From NCBI RefSeq assembly GCF_004025535.1, contig NZ_QJRG01000047.1:434001-498000 (forward strand): DNA of 64,000 bases, written 5' to 3'. The DNA comes from Pseudomonas alkylphenolica (GTDB lineage: Bacteria > Pseudomonadota > Gammaproteobacteria > Pseudomonadales > Pseudomonadaceae). Each line of letters begins with the position of its first letter. Positions within the stretch are counted from its first letter, which is position 1. The notes under the pieces were generated by a model. The model was not told the DNA's origin, ran no database searches, and worked only from the letters and a program-made list of their open reading frames with translations. Of this stretch, positions 52,701-60,432 are shown piece after piece. The translations under genes were made by a program, and so were the position numbers.

Positions 52701-53194
52701 ACGTAACCCTCCAGCAACTTGGAGACGCCAGCAGGCTGGACATCGCCAAAGGTGTCGTCGTCGATCATCAGTGCCGGGGCCTTGTCGCAGTTACCCAGGC
52801 AGCACACCGGCAGCAGCGTGAAGCGGCCGTCGGCGGTGGTCTGGCCGAGGCCAATGCCCAGCTCGCTCTGAATCTGGCTGACCACGGACTCGTGGCCGCC
52901 GATGTAGCAGACCATGCTGTCGCAGACGCGGATGATGTGCCGGCCAACCGGCTGACGGAAGATCTGACTATAGAAGGTGGCCACGCCTTCGACGTCGCTG
53001 GCAGGGATGCCGAGCACTTCGCCAATGGCGTAGATGGCGCCGTCCGGCACCCAGCCACGTTCCTTCTGAACGATCTTCAGGGCTTCGATGGACGCCGCGC
53101 GCGGGTCCTCGTAGTGATGCATCTCGTGCTCGATGGCCGAGCGCTCGGTTTCGCTCAGGGCGAAACGGTCGGTTTGGATAAGCGTGCTGTTCAT
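52697..53194 (-). CDS. nuoE: NADH-quinone oxidoreductase subunit E
   Basis: A 165-residue thioredoxin-fold subunit with a 2Fe-2S cluster (N1a). The four cysteines are in VCDSMVCYIGG and LLPVCCLGNCDKAP. N-terminal helices pack on NuoF. The gene ends on the nuoF start codon and follows nuoCD by 2 bases. Confidence 0.97.
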   Translation of the reverse strand: MNSTLIQTDRFALSETERSAIEHEMHHYEDPRAASIEALKIVQKERGWVPDGAIYAIGEVLGIPASDVEGVATFYSQIFRQPVGRHIIRVCDSMVCYIGGHESVVSQIQSELGIGLGQTTADGRFTLLPVCCLGNCDKAPALMIDDDTFGDVQPAGVSKLLEGYV

Positions 53195-53196
53195 GC

Positions 53197-54978
53197 TTAG
53201 CGGTCCACGTCAGCCATAACGAAGTCGATACTGCCCAGGTACGCAATGAGGTCCGCGACCATGCTGCCGCGGATCACCGAAGGGATCTGCTGCAGGTGCG
53301 GGTAGCTCGGGGTACGAATCCGGGTGCGGTAGCTCATGGTGCCGCCGTCGCTCGTCAGGTAGTAACTGTTGATGCCCTTGGTCGCTTCAATCATCTGGAA
53401 GGATTCGTTGGCCGGCATGACCGGGCCCCACGACACTTGCAGGAAGTGAGTGATCAGGGTTTCGATGTGCTGCAGGGTGCGCTCTTTCGGTGGCGGCGTA
53501 GTCAGCGGGTGATCCGCCTTGTACGGGCCTTCCGGCATGTTGCGCAGGCACTGGTCGATGATGCGGATACTCTGGCGCATCTCTTCGACACGGACCATGC
53601 AGCGATCGTAGGCATCGCCGTTGTGGGCCAGCGGTACTTCGAACTCGAAGTTCTCGTAGCCGGAGTAAGGGCGCGCTTTGCGCAGGTCGAAGTCCAGACC
53701 GGTGGAGCGCAGGCCAGCACCGGTGACGCCCCATTCCAGGGCCTCTTTGGTGTTGTACTGGGCAACGCCGATGGTCCGGCCCTTGAGGATACTGTTCTGC
53801 AGGGCTGCCTTGGTGTACTCGTCGAGGCGCTTTGGCAGCCATTCGACGAAGTCTTTCACCAGTTTGTCCCAGCCGCGCGGCAGGTCGTGGGCAACGCCAC
53901 CGATGCGGTACCAGGCCGGGTGCAGACGGAAGCCGGTGATGGCTTCGATCACGGTGTAGGCGCGCTGACGGTCGGTGAAGGTGAAGAACACCGGGGTCAT
54001 GGCGCCGACGTCCTGGATGTAGGTACCCAGGAACAGCAGGTGGCTGGTAATACGGAAGAACTCGGCCAGCATGATGCGGATCACGTCGACCTTTTGCGGC
54101 ACCTGGATGCCGGCCAGCTTCTCGACCGCGAGCACGTACGGCAGGTTGTTCATTACCCCGCCGAGGTAGTCGATACGGTCGGTGTAGGGAATGAAGCTGT
54201 GCCAGGACTGACGCTCGGCCATCTTCTCGGCACCACGGTGGTGGTAACCGATGTCCGGGACGCAGTCGACGATCTCTTCACCGTCCAGCTGCAGCACGAT
54301 ACGGAAGGCACCGTGAGCCGAAGGGTGGTTCGGGCCGAGGTTGAGGAACATGTAGTCCTCGTTGGCGCCGTGACGCTTCATGCCCCAGGCTTCCGGGTTG
54401 AAGCGCGCGGCTTCTTCCTCGAGCTGCTGCTTGGCCAGGGTCAGGCTGTACGGATCGAACTCGGTGGCGCGGGCAGGGTAGTCCTTGCGCAGCGGGTGAC
54501 CTTCCCAGGTGGGCGGCATCATGATCCGGGTCAGGTGCGGGTGGCCGGCAAAGTCGATGCCGAACATGTCCCAGACTTCGCGCTCGTACCAGTTGGCGTT
54601 CGGCCAGATACCGGTCACGGTCGGCAGGTTCAGGTCGCCTTCGCTCAAGGCTACCTTGATCATCACGTCGCTGTTCCGCTCCACCGACAGCAGGTGGTAG
54701 AACACGCTGAAGTCGGCGCCTGGCAAGCCACGGCGCTGGGTACGCAGACGCTCGTCCACACCGTGCAGGTCGTAGAGCATGCTGTACGGCTTGGCGACGT
54801 TGCGCAGGAAGGTCAGCACGTCTTTGAGTTTGGCGCGGGTAACCCAAAGCACCGGCATGCCGGTGCGGGTTTCCTGGGCGACGAACGCCTCGGGGCCAAA
54901 CTTGTTGTTCAGTTCGACAACCACATCCTGGTCGTCAGCCTTGTAAGGCGGGATATAAATAGCGGTGTCCGCTGTCAT
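53197..54978 (-). CDS. nuoCD: NADH-quinone oxidoreductase fused subunit C/D
   Basis: A 593-residue fusion, as in E. coli and Pseudomonas. Residues about 1-190 are the NuoC (30-kDa) part (WPNANWYEREVWDMFGIDFA) and from about 205 the NuoD (49-kDa) part (LNLGPNHPSAHGAFRIVLQL, with the quinone-site His and the hydrogenase-like fold, to MADVDR). It helps form the quinone pocket with NuoB. A 78-base gap precedes it after nuoB. Confidence 0.97.
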   Translation of the reverse strand: MTADTAIYIPPYKADDQDVVVELNNKFGPEAFVAQETRTGMPVLWVTRAKLKDVLTFLRNVAKPYSMLYDLHGVDERLRTQRRGLPGADFSVFYHLLSVERNSDVMIKVALSEGDLNLPTVTGIWPNANWYEREVWDMFGIDFAGHPHLTRIMMPPTWEGHPLRKDYPARATEFDPYSLTLAKQQLEEEAARFNPEAWGMKRHGANEDYMFLNLGPNHPSAHGAFRIVLQLDGEEIVDCVPDIGYHHRGAEKMAERQSWHSFIPYTDRIDYLGGVMNNLPYVLAVEKLAGIQVPQKVDVIRIMLAEFFRITSHLLFLGTYIQDVGAMTPVFFTFTDRQRAYTVIEAITGFRLHPAWYRIGGVAHDLPRGWDKLVKDFVEWLPKRLDEYTKAALQNSILKGRTIGVAQYNTKEALEWGVTGAGLRSTGLDFDLRKARPYSGYENFEFEVPLAHNGDAYDRCMVRVEEMRQSIRIIDQCLRNMPEGPYKADHPLTTPPPKERTLQHIETLITHFLQVSWGPVMPANESFQMIEATKGINSYYLTSDGGTMSYRTRIRTPSYPHLQQIPSVIRGSMVADLIAYLGSIDFVMADVDR

Positions 54979-55056
54979 GGTCTCGGTCGCTTTCGGTCAA
55001 CGTAGAGAATGAAGCCAGGCTGCCTGTCGCGCATGCGCAGGCAACAGGTCGCTGGA

Positions 55057-55734
55057 TCAGACTTCGTCGGGGCTGCGCAGGTTGGTGACCTGGATGCGCT
55101 GTTCACGGCGTTGCTCTTTCTGCGACGGCATCTCGGCACGGTAAATGCCTTGATCACCGACAACCCAGGAAAGAGGACGACGCTCCTGGCCAATCGACTC
55201 CTGCAACAGCATCAGGCCTTGCAGGAAGGCTTCAGGGCGAGGCGGGCAGCCGGGTACATAGACATCCACGGGGAGGAACTTGTCGACCCCCTGAACGACC
55301 GAGTAAATGTCGTACATGCCGCCGGAGTTGGCGCACGAACCCATGGAGATGACCCACTTCGGTTCAAGCATCTGCTCATACAGGCGCTGGATGATCGGCG
55401 CCATCTTGATGAAGCAGGTGCCGGCGATGACCATGAAGTCGGCTTGACGCGGCGATGCCCGGATGACTTCGGCGCCGAAGCGGGCGATGTCGTGGGGCGC
55501 CGTGAACGCCGTGGTCATTTCCACGTAGCAGCAAGAGAGGCCGAAGTTGTACGGCCACAGGGAGTTTTTACGCCCCCAGTTGACCGCACCACTGAGCACA
55601 TCTTCAAGTTTGCCCATGAAGATGTTCTTGTGGACCTGGTCCTCTAGCAGCGAATCGGAGACGGTTTCCCGCTCTCCGATTGGATATTGCTCGTTAGGCG
55701 CATCCGGGTCGATTCTGGTGAGATTGTATTGCAT
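55057..55734 (-). CDS. nuoB: NADH-quinone oxidoreductase subunit B
   Basis: A 225-residue subunit holding the N2 4Fe-4S cluster, the last electron carrier before quinone. The ligands are the tandem cysteines in GLSCCYVEM, and those in GSCANSGGMYD and VPGCPPRPEAF. ATG 55734 (MQYNLTRIDPDA) is preferred over the TTG two codons upstream because GAGG stands 9 bases before it. nuoA ends 10 bases upstream. Confidence 0.97.
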   Translation of the reverse strand: MQYNLTRIDPDAPNEQYPIGERETVSDSLLEDQVHKNIFMGKLEDVLSGAVNWGRKNSLWPYNFGLSCCYVEMTTAFTAPHDIARFGAEVIRASPRQADFMVIAGTCFIKMAPIIQRLYEQMLEPKWVISMGSCANSGGMYDIYSVVQGVDKFLPVDVYVPGCPPRPEAFLQGLMLLQESIGQERRPLSWVVGDQGIYRAEMPSQKEQRREQRIQVTNLRSPDEV

Positions 55735-55744
55735 TGCCAAAGCC

Positions 55745-56158
55745 TCATTGTTTCAGCTTCGCTTGCCGCTTACGGCGGGATTCCGGCGCCCAATCAAGAG
55801 CCCCCACCCGATAAAGGTAGACAAGACCTGCCAACAGAATTGCTATGAAAACGAGAGCTTCGACGAATCCGGTCCAGCCGCTTTCGCGGACGGACACAGA
55901 CCATGCAAAGAGAAAGAGGGCTTCGATATCGAAGATCACGAACAGCATCGCGACCAGATAGAATTTGGCTGACAGGCGCAAGCGGGCGCCGCCAGTAGGC
56001 AGCATGCCGGATTCGAACGGTTCGTTTTTGCTGCGGCCCCAGGCCTTGCTACCGAGCAGGGCAGACAGACCGAGCATGAAGGCACACAGGCCAACGACAC
56101 CGAAAAGGAAAATGGCAAAGCCCCAGTTGTGGGCGATGAGTCCTGTCGAATCGGGCAT
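55745..56158 (-). CDS. nuoA: NADH-quinone oxidoreductase subunit A
   Basis: A 137-residue three-helix subunit and the first gene of the operon. The loop after helix 1 carries ESGMLPTGGARLRLSAKFYL, and helix 2 has FVIFDIEALFLFAW with the conserved Asp and Glu. A 7-bp inverted repeat (CAGAGAC/GTCTCTG, 56175-56190) stands in the leader just ahead of the start. Confidence 0.96.
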   Translation of the reverse strand: MPDSTGLIAHNWGFAIFLFGVVGLCAFMLGLSALLGSKAWGRSKNEPFESGMLPTGGARLRLSAKFYLVAMLFVIFDIEALFLFAWSVSVRESGWTGFVEALVFIAILLAGLVYLYRVGALDWAPESRRKRQAKLKQ

Positions 56159-56246
56159 GCTGAAAATCCTTATACAGAGACCAGTCTCTGCGGCTTGGAA
56201 AGTAGTGGAGCAGTGACGATATGTCGCAGCGGAATCTATCGTGCTG

Positions 56247-56275
56247 ATTTTATGGGTAAACCCGGTGCAAGTAAA
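56247..56275 (-). promoter_or_regulatory. Candidate nuo operon promoter
   Basis: On the minus strand TTTACT (56275-56270) and TAAAAT (56252-56247) are separated by 17 bases, matching sigma-70 at 4 and 5 of 6 positions. Transcription would start near 56240, leaving an 80-base leader with a 7-bp inverted repeat (56175-56190). Other promoters further up cannot be excluded. The rest of 56159-56516 holds no gene that I can support. Confidence 0.4.
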
Positions 56276-56412
56276 ATTTCTGCAGCAAATTTATTCGTAG
56301 CATTAAGAACAAAAATCTTTCGTAACACGCTGCAGGCCGCATGGGACGGGCATTGTCCCGGGTTTTGTTAATTATGTTTCTTGCACGGTGTAATGAAGTT
56401 GTAAATTCGTAA

Positions 56413-56427
56413 TGATAATTAATATCA
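56413..56427. promoter_or_regulatory. Fur-box-like palindrome upstream of nuoA
   Basis: TGATAATTAATATCA matches the 7-1-7 Fur box (TGATAAT-N-ATTATCA) at 13 of 14 fixed positions. It lies about 140 bases upstream of the candidate nuo promoter and 90 bases past the end of the YhhN gene. A rightward -35/-10 pair (TTGTAA, TATCAT) overlaps it, so an unlisted iron-controlled transcript is possible. Confidence 0.55.
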
Positions 56428-56516
56428 TTTGGTTCAATGCAATTCGTCCCACTGTTACGGTCAACTACAAAGTTGTGCGGCATGGGTATCTCCCGCAAGT
56501 TTCGATGCCGGGTGTT

Positions 56517-57179
56517 TTAACCGAATTTATCCTGGCGTGCCGCGGTCTGGGTCAAGGTTTTTGCTGATCGTTGGGTATGCGCCGAGGTGGCAATGGCCCA
56601 CTGTCCCAGCCAGTAGGCGAGGATGATCAGGTAAGGCGCGGCGTGAAATTGGCCGACAAAGCGGTCGATGCCGATCAGGCTGTCGGAAAACACAAAGGCG
56701 ATGGCGCCCAGCGCGGCCAGGCCGCCGCACGCCAGGGCGCGCCAAAGCATGGCGCTGATGGCCAGGGCGTATACCGTCACCGGGATCAGCAAATCACCCA
56801 GGCCATGACTGATCAGTACGCTCAGCAATACACCGCCAACCACTGCCGACACCCCCAGCGCCCAGACGGCCAAGCGGCGCGTTTCGCTCAGGTAGGCACG
56901 CAAGTAGGCCAGGTGGGCGCAGAGAAACGCCGCCAGGCCAAATACGAACAGGTCGCCTGGAACGGCCAAGAGGATGTCGCCGAGGAGTGAAAAGCCCAGG
57001 CCTACGGCAATCCAGCGTCGGTAAGCGCAAGGTGCTGCGGTCCGGAGCCAGACGATAAGGCCGATGACAGGAATCGGTTTGACGGCAAGGCCGAGCAGCG
57101 CGTTGTGGCTCGCCAGTGCATATATATAGATGGCTGCAGCTGCCAGGGCCAGGCTGAGCAGCGTAACGGGGCGGGGCAT
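56517..57179 (-). CDS. YhhN-family lysoplasmalogenase
   Basis: A 220-residue integral membrane protein with seven or eight hydrophobic segments of the YhhN/TMEM86 family. Family marks are the GLGFSLLGDILLAVPGDLFV helix pair (residues about 65-84) with its acidic residues and FVFSDSLIGIDRFVG near 170. The eukaryotic relative hydrolyses the vinyl-ether bond of lysoplasmalogen; the bacterial role is unclear. ATG 57179 starts MPRPVTLL with AAGGA upstream; the longer frame to 57263 is not supported. It is a lone gene upstream of nuo on the same strand. Confidence 0.85.
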   Translation of the reverse strand: MPRPVTLLSLALAAAAIYIYALASHNALLGLAVKPIPVIGLIVWLRTAAPCAYRRWIAVGLGFSLLGDILLAVPGDLFVFGLAAFLCAHLAYLRAYLSETRRLAVWALGVSAVVGGVLLSVLISHGLGDLLIPVTVYALAISAMLWRALACGGLAALGAIAFVFSDSLIGIDRFVGQFHAAPYLIILAYWLGQWAIATSAHTQRSAKTLTQTAARQDKFG

Positions 57180-57287
57180 GGCCAGTCCTTGGTGTTGTTG
57201 TGCACCTAGCATAGCCACTGGGGATTTATAGGGAAGTGGTGAATCGGCCGAATCACGCGGCACTGTGGAATCCTGTGGCCACCAAAA

Positions 57288-57325
57288 ACAAAACCCGGAG
57301 CCCCATCACAGGCCCCGGGTTTTGT
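57288..57325 (-). terminator. Intrinsic terminator of aceA
   Basis: ACAAAACCCGG and CCGGGTTTTGT form an 11-bp stem across a 16-base loop region. On the minus strand the right end runs into TTTTGTTTTTGG, a good T-run, 33 bases after the aceA stop. Confidence 0.85.
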
Positions 57326-57357
57326 CTGTTACCCGAATTTCAGCAACCGATCGATGA

Positions 57358-58683
57358 TCAGTGGAACTGCTCTTCTTCAGTCGAACCGGTCAGTGCGGTT
57401 ACCGAAGACTTGCCACCCTGAATAACGGTGGTCATGTCGTCGAAGTAGCCGGTGCCGACTTCCTGCTGGTGAGCAACGAAGGTGTAGCCTTTCGAAGCGT
57501 CAGCGAACTCTTGCTCTTGCAGTTTCACGTAGGCGGTCATGTCGTTGCGGGCGTAGTCGTGCGCCAGGTTGAACATGCCGTGCCACATGTTGTGGATACC
57601 GGCCAGGGTGATGAACTGGTGCTTGTAACCCATGGCCGACAGTTCGCGCTGGAACTTGGCAATGGTGGCGTCGTCCAGGTTCTTCTTCCAGTTGAAGGAA
57701 GGCGAGCAGTTGTACGACAGGATCTGGTCCGGGTATTCCTTTTTGATCGCTTCGGCGAAGCGACGGGCCTCTTCCAGGTCCGGCTTGGCGGTTTCGCACC
57801 AGATCAGGTCGGCGTAAGGGGCGTAGGCCAGGCCACGGGCAATGGCTTGGTCCAGGCCGGCACGCACTTTGTAGAAACCTTCCTGGGTACGCTCACCGAT
57901 CACGAACGGCTGGTCGTACGGGTCGCAGTCGCTGGTCAGCAGGTCAGCGGCGTTGGCGTCGGTACGGGCCAGGATGATGGTCGGTACGCCGGCAACGTCG
58001 GCTGCCAGACGGGCAGCGGTCAGCTTCTGTACGGCTTCCTGGGTCGGTACCAGTACTTTGCCGCCCATGTGGCCGCATTTCTTCACCGAAGCCAGCTGGT
58101 CTTCGAAGTGAACGCCGGCGGCGCCTGCTTCGATCATGTTCTTCATCAGCTCGTAGGCGTTCAGTACGCCGCCGAAACCGGCTTCGGCATCAGCCACGAT
58201 TGGTGCGAAGTAGTCGACGTAGCCTTCGTCACCTGGGTTCTTGCCCGCTTTCCACTGGATCTGGTCGGCGCGACGGAACGAGTTGTTGATGCGCTTGACC
58301 ACGGTTGGAACCGAATCCACCGGGTACAGCGACTGGTCTGGGTACATGGACTCGGCCGAGTTGTTGTCGGCAGCCACTTGCCAGCCGGACAGGTAGATGG
58401 CCTGGATACCGGCTTTAACCTGTTGAACAGCCTGGCCGCCGGTCAGGGCGCCCATGCAGTTGACGAAATCTTTTTCCGGGCGGAAGGATGGGTGTGCACC
58501 CTGGGTGACCAGCTTCCACAGCTTCTCGGCACCCATGCGGGCCAGGGTGTGCTCAGGCTGGACCGAGCCACGCAGACGTACGACATCAGCGGCGGTGTAG
58601 GTACGGGTCACGCCTTTCCAGCGCGGGTTTTCGGCCCAGTCTTTTTCGAGGGCTGCAATTTGCTGTTCGCGTGTCAGTGCCAT
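57358..58683 (-). CDS. aceA: Isocitrate lyase
   Basis: A 441-residue enzyme of the glyoxylate shunt that cleaves isocitrate to glyoxylate and succinate. The active-site loop KKCGHMGGKV and the substrate-binding segments CNCSPSFNWKKNLDD-type (here YNCSPSFNWKKN) are intact. Length fits the 430-445-residue proteobacterial class, not the 531-residue form of P. aeruginosa. ATG 58683 is chosen (MALTREQQIAAL) with GAGG 10 bases upstream. A long leader and an operator-like repeat lie upstream. Confidence 0.96.
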   Translation of the reverse strand: MALTREQQIAALEKDWAENPRWKGVTRTYTAADVVRLRGSVQPEHTLARMGAEKLWKLVTQGAHPSFRPEKDFVNCMGALTGGQAVQQVKAGIQAIYLSGWQVAADNNSAESMYPDQSLYPVDSVPTVVKRINNSFRRADQIQWKAGKNPGDEGYVDYFAPIVADAEAGFGGVLNAYELMKNMIEAGAAGVHFEDQLASVKKCGHMGGKVLVPTQEAVQKLTAARLAADVAGVPTIILARTDANAADLLTSDCDPYDQPFVIGERTQEGFYKVRAGLDQAIARGLAYAPYADLIWCETAKPDLEEARRFAEAIKKEYPDQILSYNCSPSFNWKKNLDDATIAKFQRELSAMGYKHQFITLAGIHNMWHGMFNLAHDYARNDMTAYVKLQEQEFADASKGYTFVAHQQEVGTGYFDDMTTVIQGGKSSVTALTGSTEEEQFH

Positions 58684-59042
58684 GGAAATAAACCTCGTCG
58701 CATCGGTCTTGGAAAAATTCTCGCTCACACAGCGCAGATCAGAAGCCTGGCGTCAGTCATGTTCAGCGATTTTGCGACGGTCGAACGATGGAGCTCGACG
58801 GGGGGAAGTGAGCAGGGGCGGGCGAGATTTTCGCTGCAGGGTGGCTCGTGGTTGCCGAACTGCAGTGAACAGTGCTGCCGGGTGCCTCTTGATGCGCTTC
58901 CGTCCCTCGGGACAACTTCGTTCCAGTCGCAATCTCGTCAAACTGCCTTGTGGGCTGTACAGACACGAGTCGGCTCAGGTGGGTAGGTTAGAGCGCGGCT
59001 CGAAGGCCCTTGCCAGGGCCTCTGATTAGCGGGAGCGGGGCC

Positions 59043-59071
59043 ATCATGCCTTTACCCAATGTGGTCGTCAA
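59043..59071 (-). promoter_or_regulatory. aceA promoter
   Basis: TTGACG (59071-59066) and CATGAT (59048-59043) on the minus strand, spacer 17: 5 and 4 of 6 sigma-70 matches. It is the best-formed promoter in the leader. Confidence 0.55.
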
Positions 59072-59077
59072 ATGTTT

Positions 59078-59103
59078 TGTAGTGCTTTTTTATCACCACT
59101 ACA
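59078..59103. promoter_or_regulatory. Operator-like inverted repeat upstream of the aceA promoter
   Basis: TGTAGTG (59078-59084) and CACTACA (59097-59103) are a perfect 7-bp inverted repeat across 12 bases, directly upstream of the -35. TGTAGT/ACTACA arms are the type used by RpiR-family regulators such as HexR and RccR, and RccR is known to control aceA in pseudomonads; the identity of the binding protein is inferred. Confidence 0.55.
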
Positions 59104-59170
59104 TCTTTTGTCTAATACGACCCGTCAGTCAGTTCCGAGGCCGTTGGTCGAGGCCTTGATTTACCTGGGT

Positions 59171-59905
59171 TCAGTCCAGTGCGTCGACTTTTACACGTAG
59201 TGTCACGTTTTCACCGCGCTGGGTACTGTAATTGAGGGTTGACGCGTTGCGATCAGACTGACTCTGCTGGTTGACACCGGCGAGGGTGATCCATTCGCCC
59301 AGCTTGCCACTGACGGTTGTGTCGGTACTTTGAACCTTCACTACATCGGGACGTTCCTGGCTCATCCGGTCATTATTGGTGCTGATGCTCAGGTTGACGG
59401 TGTCGCCATTGACCCGCGCGGTGACATAAAAGCCCTGGGTGACATTGCGGTATTCGGTGTCGCTTTGCAGCCGGCCATAACCGTCGGTGCTTGTGCTGGT
59501 GATCGGAATGCTCTGGCCGGTCTGGATCAGTGCCGGGCTGCCTTCGGTGGCCTGGATCTGCTGCATGCCGCCTTCGCGGTTGGCGGTACCGTAGTGAATG
59601 ATGCGGGCGTTGCCGCGGTTGTCCTGGAAATTGCTGTCGTTGTTGTCGACGCTGATCAGCAGGCGGCGCTGGGCGGTGTCGAGCTGTTGCAGCAGTGTGC
59701 GCAGGTCATCGATCCGTTCAGGGGCTGCGTTGACGATCAGTTTGTTTTCGAAGGCGCTGACGGTGCCGTCCTTGCCGAGAAAGGACTGTGCGGTGGGGAG
59801 CAGTTCGGCGCTGGTGCGGTGGTTCAGCGGCAGGACTTCGGTGGCAGCCAGGGTGCTGAGGCTGAACGACAGAAGCAGGGAGGCAAGCAGGGGGCGTAGC
59901 GGCAT
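59171..59905 (-). CDS. Periplasmic secretin-N-domain-like protein of unknown function
   Basis: A 244-residue exported protein. ATG 59905 opens a signal peptide (MPLRPLLASLLLSFSLSTLA). The first 75 mature residues (VLPLNHRTSAELLPTAQSFL, then INDDLRTLLQQLDTAQ-like helix) form a secretin N-domain/NolW-like fold as seen in GspD and PilQ. The remainder (TSTDGYGRLQSD and following) has beta-rich, Ser/Thr/Gln-rich sequence without a secretin pore domain. It may be an accessory of an outer-membrane secretin, but no secretion genes are nearby. I do not know its function. Confidence 0.65.
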   Translation of the reverse strand: MPLRPLLASLLLSFSLSTLAATEVLPLNHRTSAELLPTAQSFLGKDGTVSAFENKLIVNAAPERIDDLRTLLQQLDTAQRRLLISVDNNDSNFQDNRGNARIIHYGTANREGGMQQIQATEGSPALIQTGQSIPITSTSTDGYGRLQSDTEYRNVTQGFYVTARVNGDTVNLSISTNNDRMSQERPDVVKVQSTDTTVSGKLGEWITLAGVNQQSQSDRNASTLNYSTQRGENVTLRVKVDALD

Positions 59906-59966
59906 GTCCGTAATCTCCGCGGGTAGAGCGGACATGATGGCAAATTTGTCGGGGTTTTGCTCAAGA

Positions 59967-59992
59967 GCAGGAGCCGGCATGCCGGCTCCTGC
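59967..59992. terminator. Perfect 26-bp palindrome downstream of the ElaA-like gene
   Basis: Arms of 13 bases (GCAGGAGCCGGCA and its complement) without a loop. It lies 6 bases beyond the ElaA-like acetyltransferase stop on the minus strand, so it probably folds as a 3' hairpin; no T-run follows. Confidence 0.5.
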
Positions 59993-59997
59993 ATTCT

Positions 59998-60432
59998 TCA
60001 GGCCAGCTCGCGGGACTCGCGAACCATGTCCACGTGCGGAATTCCTGCTTCGAGGAACTCCTCGCTGACCACCTTGAAGCCAAGGCGCTCGTAGAACGGC
60101 GTGGCATGCACCTGGGCGCTGAGCATCTGCTGCTTGAGGTCGCGGTTTTGCGCTTCGACGATAACCGCCTGCATCAGTGCGTCACCGACTTTCAGGCCGC
60201 GCCAGTCCTTGAGTACCGATACACGACCGATCTGGCCGTCAGGCAGCAGGCGGGCGGTGCCGATCGGGTAATCACCCTCAAGGGCCAGAAAGTGTACGGC
60301 GCTGTCATCGTCGGCATCCCACTCCAGTTCTGGTGGTACGCTTTGCTCGGCGATGAAAACAGCTTCGCGAATGCGGCGGATGTCGGCGTTGTCTTTGTGC
60401 CAGTCGGCGAGGCGGACCCGGATCTTATTCAT
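59998..60432 (-). CDS. ElaA-like GNAT acetyltransferase
   Basis: A 144-residue GNAT protein. It has the ElaA-like motif order: RREAVFIAEQSV-type N-terminal segment (IREAVFIAEQSVPPELEWD), strand ARLLPDGQIGRVSVLKDWRG and the acetyl-CoA loop RGLKVGDALM, then YERLGFKVVSEEFLEAGIPH near the end. The ATG at 60432 overlaps the roxA stop by 8 bases, so it is co-translated with the ribosomal oxygenase gene. The substrate is unknown. Confidence 0.85.
   Translation of the reverse strand: MNKIRVRLADWHKDNADIRRIREAVFIAEQSVPPELEWDADDDSAVHFLALEGDYPIGTARLLPDGQIGRVSVLKDWRGLKVGDALMQAVIVEAQNRDLKQQMLSAQVHATPFYERLGFKVVSEEFLEAGIPHVDMVRESRELA

Larger units (their letters stand above)
58684..59170. other. Long aceA leader region
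   Basis: No gene is visible in these 487 bases. They hold a promoter (59043-59071), an operator-like inverted repeat (59078-59103) and a 7-bp hairpin (AGGCCCT/AGGGCCT, 59004-59021) close to the expected start. Transcription would begin near 59036, giving a leader of about 350 bases before the aceA start. Confidence 0.6.

Noticed and set aside
56430..56516. A PrrF-type iron-controlled small RNA after the Fur box
   Set aside because: The Fur box is good, but the downstream sequence shows none of the conserved PrrF core and only a weak stem, so no RNA gene is called.
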